The notes below the pieces were generated by a model. It made no database searches and was not told where the DNA came from. It saw nothing but the letters and a program-made list of their open reading frames with translations. Source: Annona cherimola (taxonomy: Eukaryota > Streptophyta > Magnoliopsida > Magnoliales > Annonaceae). From it: a stretch of 64,000 bases of DNA. This document shows positions 57,440 to 64,000 of the stretch, in pieces. The stretch's first letter is position 1; every line of letters begins with the position of its first letter. The stretch covers positions 37,469,676 to 37,533,675 of the forward strand of contig CM059977.1 in NCBI GenBank assembly GCA_030490835.1. The letters run 5' to 3'. Made by a program: the position numbers and the translations under genes.

Positions 57440-58346
57440 AGATCCAAGGATTGCACAGTTATTAATGTAAACGGGTATTTAGGAACAAAGTAAATGAGAA
57501 TGGACTAGTTGTAAGAAACAAAGCTAGGCTTGTAGCCAATGGGGCATTCACAAAATGAAAGAATTTATTTTGAAGAATCATACGCTCTCGTAGCTAGATT
57601 AGAAGTCATACGCATATTACTAGCTTTTACATCTCATATGGGTTACAAATTATTTTGAATGGATGTCAAAAGTGCATTTTTGAATGGTTACCTTAATGAA
57701 GAGATATATGTTGAACAACCTTCAGGATTTGAGAAAAAGGATCAATCTAAGTTTGTATATAAACTAATAAAAGCTTTATATACATTGTGACAAACTCCTA
57801 GAGCTTGATAGGAAATACTTAATAAATTTATAGTTGATTACAAATTTCAATGTTCATTAAATAAAAAGGAAAAGATATTTTAATTGTTTAAATTTATGTG
57901 GATATTGTAGTATTTAGTGCTGCTAATGAATTTTTATATCAAGAATTCTCTAAGTTGATACAGAATCAATTTGAAATGAACATGATGGGAGAACTAAACT
58001 TCTTCCTTGGATTGCAAATTAAGCAAAAAAGTAAGAAAATTTTCATAAACTAGTCCAAGTACATCAAGAAAATTCTCGAGAAGTTCAGAATGCAGAATAA
58101 CAAAAGAGCAAACACACCCATGAGCTCTACATTCAAAATGGAAGAAAATGAAAAGCGTAAACAAGTAGATCAACGACTATATAGTAGCATAATAGGATCT
58201 TTATTATATCTAGTTGCTTCTAGACTAGATATATTGTATAGTGTATGCATGTGCTTTAAATTTCAATTATACCCTAAGGAATGCCACATGTTAGTTGTAA
58301 AGAGGATATTTAAATATTTAATTGATACAACTAGTTTAGGTTTATA
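57440..58346 (+). pseudogene. copia reverse transcriptase, catalytic motif mutated
   Basis: Blocks in order are [47 protein letters not shown] (first catalytic Asp present), [60 protein letters not shown] and LYSSIIGSLLYLVASRLDILYSV. The YVDD box is YVDI, so the second catalytic Asp is lost. In-frame stops lie after FTK, before MDVK and elsewhere. From about 57950 to 58346 the frame is almost clean apart from one stop after KIFIN, showing uneven decay. Confidence 0.88.
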
Positions 58347-58800
58347 GTATTCTAAAGGCTCAATTTGTAACTTGATTGCATACTCAAATACGGACTTTGC
58401 TGATTACAAAGTAAATAAAAAAACATTAGTAGAACATGTAAATTCTTTGGAAGCATGATGGTTTCATGGTTTCTAAGAAAATAAACTAGTATTGCCCTAT
58501 CTACCATGGAAGCCAAGTACATAACCGCCGGTAGTTGTTGTACCCAATTACTTTAGATGAGACAACAGTTGAGGAATTATGACATAGAATATTATATATG
58601 CCAATTAGATGTCACAACAATAGTGTCATTTGTCTAACAAAGAATCCAATATTATACTATAGAACTAAACATATGGATATTATACACTATTTCGTTAGAG
58701 AAAATGTGAAAAATCATGTTATCTGTTTGGAATACGTCAAAACTATGGATCAAATTGCAGATATTCTCACTTAACCATTAAACACTGAATCATTTTATAA
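58347..58800 (+). pseudogene. copia RNase H domain, degraded
   Basis: LIAYSNTDFADYKVN corresponds to the YSDADFAG block, with the first catalytic Asp changed to Asn. After frameshifts the text continues with STMEAKYITAGSCCTQ, MRQQLRNYDIEYY, RTKHMDI and DQIADILT, the ordinary copia C-terminus. It ends around 58800. Confidence 0.82.
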
Positions 58801-58959
58801 AATATAACATAAAATATTTTCGCTTCATCATTTCACAAAAAGAAACAGGAACAGATGATATTAATGCCTAAAATATAACATAAATATGTTGAAATATGAC
58901 TTCTATATGAGATATATGCTTGAAGTCATGTATTGACATTATAGTCTGGGAGGAAAGGT

Positions 58960-59096
58960 AGAATAGAAACTGCATCATCACTTGAGACAGGGGAGCCAAG
59001 TCAACTCTACTCAGCCCAAGTCGACTTCAAACCCAACTTAGGACTCGAAGTTGACCTCACGAGCATCGCTTTGGCTAGCCTAGATTAGGCAGCAAA
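58960..59096. repeat. AAGTCGACTT-type words outside the LTR
   Basis: GCCAAGTCAACTC, CCCAAGTCGACTTC and TCGAAGTTGACC occur within about 90 bp just upstream of the extra ORF. This is the same word class that fills the LTR U3, here in an internal position where an ORF-specific promoter could lie. Confidence 0.5.
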
Positions 59097-59259
59097 ATGC
59101 ACTCTTTTCTCATTTTCTTCATTTCTCCTCCCATTTTCTCTCTCTCAAAGCTTCAAAAACTCGTCCACCATCACATTCCTTTCTCGATTTTTTTTGAAAT
59201 CCTTGCATTTGCTTTTAAAACCCTAAATCTAATCCCATTTCCATCACTTTCTACAGTAA

Positions 59260-59364
59260 ATGGCCCCAAAATCCATGTCTAAGCTAAGTAAGCTACCAAT
59301 TTCAAGACCATCTCTATTTACTATAAGAGAAGACATGCCTAGGAGGCAAAGGAGTCCAAACTAA
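59260..59364 (+). pseudogene. Start of the extra 3' ORF, before the LTR insertion
   Basis: ATG at 59260 opens 34 codons of basic, serine-rich sequence (MAPKSMSKLSKLPISRPS) that end at TAA 59362-59364, only a few bases before the inserted gypsy LTR. The remainder resumes at about 62046. The stop could be a later mutation or reflect a different original frame. The product is related to plant element 3' ORFs of unknown function. Confidence 0.5.
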
Positions 59365-59374
59365 TATAAACCTT

Positions 59375-62037
59375 AGTCTGTATCCCTTTCTAACTTGAAA
59401 ACTAGGCACAACCCAAGTTAACAAGTTCTATACTTACAAATATTTTGTAAGAATGACCAACCTTAAAATAAATTTGGAAACATGTATACAACATTTTTAT
59501 AAATCATTTGAAATATTTGAAGATAGCATTTGAGCAATAATATTTTCAAAACATTGCTAAGATGGTTGTAAATAATTTTTAAATGATAAAACAATTTTGA
59601 AAACATTTTAATATTTTGAAAACAAAAGACTTCTTGAAAATATTTTTCTTCCCATTTTTGGGTTTTAATGAACAAAGGATATATAAACATCATTTTCCCA
59701 TCTAGTATCATATATATTGTCCCCATGAAACATTGTTTATTTCTTTAAATATAAGCTTACATCATCCTTTGATCATTATCGTTACTCAAATCATTTTGTA
59801 CAATCGATTTATCAGTTGGCATTTCTTAAAATCTCCTTTTCAAAATATTCAGTAATTTATTTCAAATTCATTTGATAAAATCAAATATTATTTAAAAATC
59901 AAAATTTTCTTTTCTCCATCATGATGCAACCATTTCCACATTTCTCCATACTTTTGTAAGGATTTGCTTATAATGAAGCAATTCCAACATATTCCAAGGT
60001 TGCAACATAACATCATATAAAATCACATTTTAAAAAGGTTTGCTTCCTTAGCTTTCCATCTGGCTTAACTCTTTGCCTTTACCTATACATATAAGAATGA
60101 CATAGCATTCATATACTTTCTTTTGCTTGCATTCAACTCAGTTTTCCAACTCATTTCCATTAACATTCACAACCTACTTGAATTCCAAGTCGGGTGTACA
60201 TGCTCATCATAACTTATGCATTATACCATTCATTTCACCATATTTTTAATACCCATTTTTAAGGTATCATTCCCATAAACCATAACACATTCATTAGTCA
60301 TTCATTTAACATCATATGAAAGTTTATTACTTCCACTTATCATTTTTCACATATTTTCCACATTTCCCACATTGTGCTCAGTCTTAAACACTTAGTTGAT
60401 GTCTTAATCCTTAAATATTAATCTCAAATTTTCTTCAAAATCACGCTGTTCACTGTTCATAATTACTGTTCAAAATCATGTTCATGATTACTGTAGTGAA
60501 TCATGTAGCAGTTTACTGTTCATGTTTACTGTAGCAGATTACTGTTCACAGCGTTGAAAGTTACTGTCATGGGTTCCAAAAATTGATATTTTTTCCAAAA
60601 AAAAAATATCATGACATAGCTTATGTTTAGTATATCATGGAAAAATTCATGAATTTTGAATTTATCATCATTAACTTGGTCAATTAAATCATTTTCTCCA
60701 TATACTAAAATTCATCATAATTTCACTTAAGCATAATCCTTAAATCCAAAAATCATGAGATTAATACATCATCATTTCAACATCATAACTATCATAAACA
60801 TTCATTCCAAATCATCATTTAGCAATATTGGAGCATTATTTACTCATTTTATGCATGATTTCCCGAATGTTTTATCCTTGCTCTAAATTTTTGATGTTTT
60901 GGCATAATTTCAATTAAGCAGCATAACTATACTTATTTTCTTATGCTTAGACATTATCTAAGCATGGTTTTATCCCACTTAACACTCAAAATAAATTTGG
61001 GTAGAATCCCTTTACCTCAAGTGGAGAATTCTCTTCCTACTTGGCTCTTTCTTTCTCTTTTCTTCTCTCCTTCTCTCTCTCAAGGCTTGGAACGAATTTG
61101 GGATGGGAAGGCTTGAATTTTTCAAGCTTGGAGATGGTTTGGAGTGCCTTTTTTTGTTCATAGCACCCCTTATTTATAGTTTTTCATTTTTCAATAATTT
61201 ATAACTTACCCCCTTGCTCAAGGTATTTAATTCTAAATTTTTTTTCTAATTTCCAGGAAACGTGTGGAGCAATGTGCAGCCACCCTACACAGCAGCTCAC
61301 ACCCCCTAGCAGCCCCTATTTATTAATAATTTTTTATTTATTAAAATTATTTATTTTAAGCTAATTAAATCTCAACCGTCGATTCTTGATGAGGATGATT
61401 TTAGGCCATTGAATTTTGGCCCCAAAAGTCCTCCCCCTTGCACGCCCCAGCCCTCCTTGGCATTTGTGCTGATTTTTCATTAATTATTTTGATTTTTAAT
61501 TAATTAAATTTAATCCAAAAGTCAAAGGTAATTAATGAAAAAGGTGGGCTACCTTTTTAATTTGCAAATGACGTTTCATCTTGACCCTTAATTCATGATT
61601 TTCATCACATCTTACACCATTCATCATGTTCATCATAAATTTTTAACCATCCATAAAATTTTTTATCTAAATCCAACGTTCGGATTGCAATTTATGAATT
61701 TTTCTTTATTTTCTCTTTATTTTCCACTAAAATCCAAAATTTTCTTAGAATATTAAAAAGTATTGCTATTTCGTCCTTTAGTGCATAAATCTCCTTTTTT
61801 TTGTCTTTTTGTGAATAGGTTAATTCAAGTGATTAACTCTTAATCACGTGTCTTAATCCCTGGGTTACTATTCACGTGCACTATTCATGTGGGTTAAATC
61901 CTTAATTGCATTATTTTAATCTCTAATACACATATTCATGAATATAATTCATGAATTTTTATTCATCATTATTACAAAAATCTAGGGTTTACGACCCTAG
62001 GTAATATGTGTATTGCCTACAAAAGCTGGGTTTCACA
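59375..62037 (-). mobile_element. Gypsy LTR copy nested in the copia element (3' end missing)
   Basis: On the minus strand it starts TGTGAAACCC at 62037 and is collinear with the LTR at 35239-38674 through U3, the TATA box (near 61166-61181), the leader and the CTACAGTAA-like cluster (60440-60570). It stops at a point corresponding to about 37730 in that copy, so about 0.94 kb of the 3' end is absent. The 8-mer TAAACCTT occurs at both borders (59367-59374 and 62038-62045). No coding sequence is attached. Confidence 0.75.
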
Positions 62038-62045
62038 TAAACCTT

Positions 62046-63261
62046 CTACCTCCATGCCTCAAGAAGAAGAAAACCTAGATTTTTGTGAGGAAGGGCCAAT
62101 TAGAAAGAAATGAACAGGCATGTCAAAGCCCCAAGTGAGAAAAATACCGAAGAAGTATTTTATGACACCTTAACAACACTGGCGGTTCTATAGTCATTTT
62201 TATGAAAGGAAATTTTCCTTCAAAAGATCATTGATTTTGAATTTTTGAGAGATTATGAATTTGACATAGAAGAATTGCTTATTTTCAAAGGTGGACTGAG
62301 TTTCTAAGGAAGATTGTCGGGTGTATCTTGATCTAACCTGACAAATCTACCACTGTTGGAGTCAAGATCATTCCTACACCTATGTGAAAGGAACCCGGGT
62401 CAAACTAGGGGAATTCAGAGTAGAAGTAGCTCAAATTATTAGAGTCATTCTAGAAGCGGCCACTGAAGGGATAAGACTTCATAAGAACTGATTTGCAATG
62501 AACTAATAAGAAGCAACAGATCTTGTGAGAGAACTAAATTCTTACACTATATGGACATGTCGCCAAGACTATGTGTTATTAGGCTATTGGTAGTTCACTG
62601 TAGTCTCTAAAAAGGGAGAAATGCAGTCAATCCAGAGGAGGCAAGGATTATTTGGAAATTGGTCAATCAGAGTCACTTCTCGCTTGCTCGACTACTTTTG
62701 GATGCGTTAATTGTCAAAAAAGAAAATCTAAGAGGTATTCCCTCCTATGGTCATTAGATTATCAAGATTTTAGAGTATGATAGAGTGGACCTGGAAGGAG
62801 AACCTTTTGAAGTATTGAAGCCCACAAATTACATCAATAAGGCCCTATTACAAAGAATGAAAATTGACATAAAGGCCTTCAGGAAAGACCAGCTCCAAGC
62901 TAGAATGGGAGGTGAACTCCATGTAGAATAGCAAGTAAGGGAAGCTCTAGTTAAGGGGGAGTTTCAAGCTCCTCCTGGATTGCCTAAACAAGCCTCTCCG
63001 CTATCACATGCATCACATTCAACCCAAGGCTCCCATGCAACTCTTAAACCTACTCAACCTCCTCCATTTGATGTTTCCATCATACTTGATCACTTACAGG
63101 GGTTAGAGTCTAGAATCTCTCAAGAGATAAGGACCCTTTACTTGGTCATGACTCAAGTGCATGCCAAACAAGTTCATTTGGAAGCAGAAATCTCTTGGAT
63201 CAAATATTATTTAGCTTTAGGAGTAGGAGGAGTCATCCTATCCCAAGTCTTCCTGACTTAG
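62046..63261 (+). pseudogene. Extra 3' ORF of the copia element, degraded
   Basis: After the nested LTR, sequence read in changing frames gives NFLRDYEFDIEELLIFKGG, ARIIWKLVNQSHFSLARLL, NLRGIPSYGH, IIKILEYDRVDLEGEPFEVL and a proline/serine-rich linker. The final clean 93-codon frame (62980-63261) has PPFDVSIILDHLQGLESRI, a helical stretch and a hydrophobic tail YLALGVGGVILSQVFL that could span a membrane. The order resembles the domain found in 'putative plant transposon protein' ORFs downstream of pol in plant retrotransposons. In Sireviruses a similarly placed ORF is called env-like. Its function is unknown. Stops and frameshifts are frequent before 62980. Confidence 0.65.
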
Positions 63262-63798
63262 AACCATATTGGGGAGAGTTCGTTGCTGTGGAGCCCATAG
63301 CCTAAGACAAATCCAACCCTCCATTCACTCCATATGACTCAACCTTTCCATCTGATTCTCTCTAATTTAATTTTTTGTTCCCATGCGTATATCCTATAAT
63401 ATTTCTCCCGTCCTCTTTTACAAATCTAAGATCACTTTGAAGCTTCCTATATTCCATTTTTGATCATTGAAAAAAGAGGGAGAAAGAGAGTTTGAGAGTC
63501 GTTTACTATATGGGATGGGCAGATTATATCTAGGATCATTTTTAGAATTTTTGAATGAATTCAAACCTTTTGAATGCTTGAATGCATATTATCTATATTG
63601 CAAATGAATGAATGCATGATAATCTTCTTTGTGTCATCTCTCTTGGTTGTTTAGTATGCTTAGATGCTATACATGTCTTTAAACAATGATTGAAATGTAT
63701 TAGAGTAGGCCAAAATTGACAAAGTGCATTTAATGATTAGAAGAAATTGCGAAAATGAAAAGAGAAAGGTTAACTCAAACATGATTTTGTCACTCATC
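63262..63798. other. Copia 3' untranslated interior
   Basis: Non-coding sequence between the extra ORF and the polypurine tract. Confidence 0.5.
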
Positions 63799-63814
63799 AA
63801 AAAAGGGAGATTAT
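63799..63814 (+). promoter_or_regulatory. Polypurine tract of the copia element
   Basis: AAAAAAGGGAGATTAT directly precedes the 3' LTR start. This is the plus-strand primer site for reverse transcription, and it is well preserved. Confidence 0.75.
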
Positions 63815-64000
63815 TGTGAACTCAACTAGAAAATCAAGGGCAATCTATATTTTTTGATGATTAATAATCCAAAATTGAGCATTAAAAGGGACTAACACAT
63901 CTAGTTAAATGATTTCAAGTTACAAATTTCAAATACCAAACCATGACGAATCAAATCTCATATCCAAGTCAACTCAGATACTCTACTTAAGTCAAGTTTA
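63815..64000 (+). mobile_element. 3' LTR of the copia element, cut by the window end
   Basis: TGTGAACTCAACTAG and the following 170 bp match the start of the 5' LTR with many substitutions (for example GCATTAAAAGGGACTAACA is shared). The rest lies outside the window. Confidence 0.85.

Larger units (their letters stand above)
52147..64000 (+). mobile_element. Ty1/copia retrotransposon (Sirevirus-like layout), continuing past the window
   Basis: 5' LTR (52147-53998), gag, protease, integrase, reverse transcriptase, RNase H, an extra 3' ORF, a polypurine tract and the first 186 bp of the 3' LTR (from 63815) are all in the plus orientation. The pol order PR-IN-RT-RH is diagnostic of copia. The extra 3' ORF and the element size fit Sirevirus-like elements. 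All coding parts carry stops, frameshifts or deletions. A minus-strand gypsy LTR is inserted in the 3' ORF, so the copy is old. No canonical initiator-tRNA-Met PBS is legible after the 5' LTR. Confidence 0.85.

Noticed and set aside
59097..59282. 61-codon open frame upstream of the extra copia ORF
   Set aside because: It overlaps the start region of the 3' ORF in another frame and has the look of a pyrimidine-rich leader rather than a coding region.

Overview
The window looks like gene-free, repeat-packed nuclear DNA of a flowering plant. The evidence is an L1-type LINE with a zf-RVT domain and RNase H, a Ty1/copia element with a Sirevirus-like layout, Ty3/gypsy LTRs with a tRNA-Asp-type primer site, tRNA-derived SINEs and many AT-rich MITEs. 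The sequence is strongly AT-rich. The only GC-richer islands are the LINE (about 10.8-13.6 kb), an unidentified block (about 14.0-15.3 kb) and parts of LTRs. I found no intact protein-coding host gene, rRNA, functional tRNA or CRISPR array. The species cannot be named from this sequence.

Layout. 0-5.5 kb: MITE and foldback elements, then a probable minus-strand LTR. 5.9-9.5 kb: a gutted Ty3/gypsy element (LTR, tRNA-Asp PBS, 0.7 kb interior, LTR) abutting an integrase C-terminal remnant. 10.8-13.6 kb: 5'-truncated LINE on the minus strand. 14.0-15.3 kb: unidentified GC-richer block. 15.4-17.6 kb: two minus-strand SINEs with long target-site duplications and a second LINE scrap. 18.5-19.9 kb: gypsy-type LTR. 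21-34 kb: foldback elements, MITEs, a degraded gypsy LTR, and a copia solo LTR inside a foldback element. 34.5-45.6 kb: an 11.1 kb element with about 0.5 kb terminal inverted repeats and inverted arrays of an 82-bp repeat, broken by a 3.4 kb gypsy solo LTR. 45.6-47.2 kb: MITEs lying in TA microsatellites. 48.0-48.9 kb: a TIR element with a foldback element inside it. 52.1 kb to the window end: a copia element with 5' LTR, gag, pol, an extra 3' ORF, PPT and the start of the 3' LTR, all inactivated, with a second copy of the gypsy LTR inserted into the 3' ORF.

As a whole the window is a layered record of insertions with a readable nesting order. Every coding region seen belongs to a transposable element and is broken by stops, frameshifts or lost catalytic residues. 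The most unusual structures are a SINE whose body is five tandem hairpins with matching stem changes, the long-TIR element with inverted 82-bp arrays built around AGCATGCT, and a foldback-element series that shares one core but has different ends. Boundaries without duplications or terminal motifs are approximate. All family names come from sequence reading alone.
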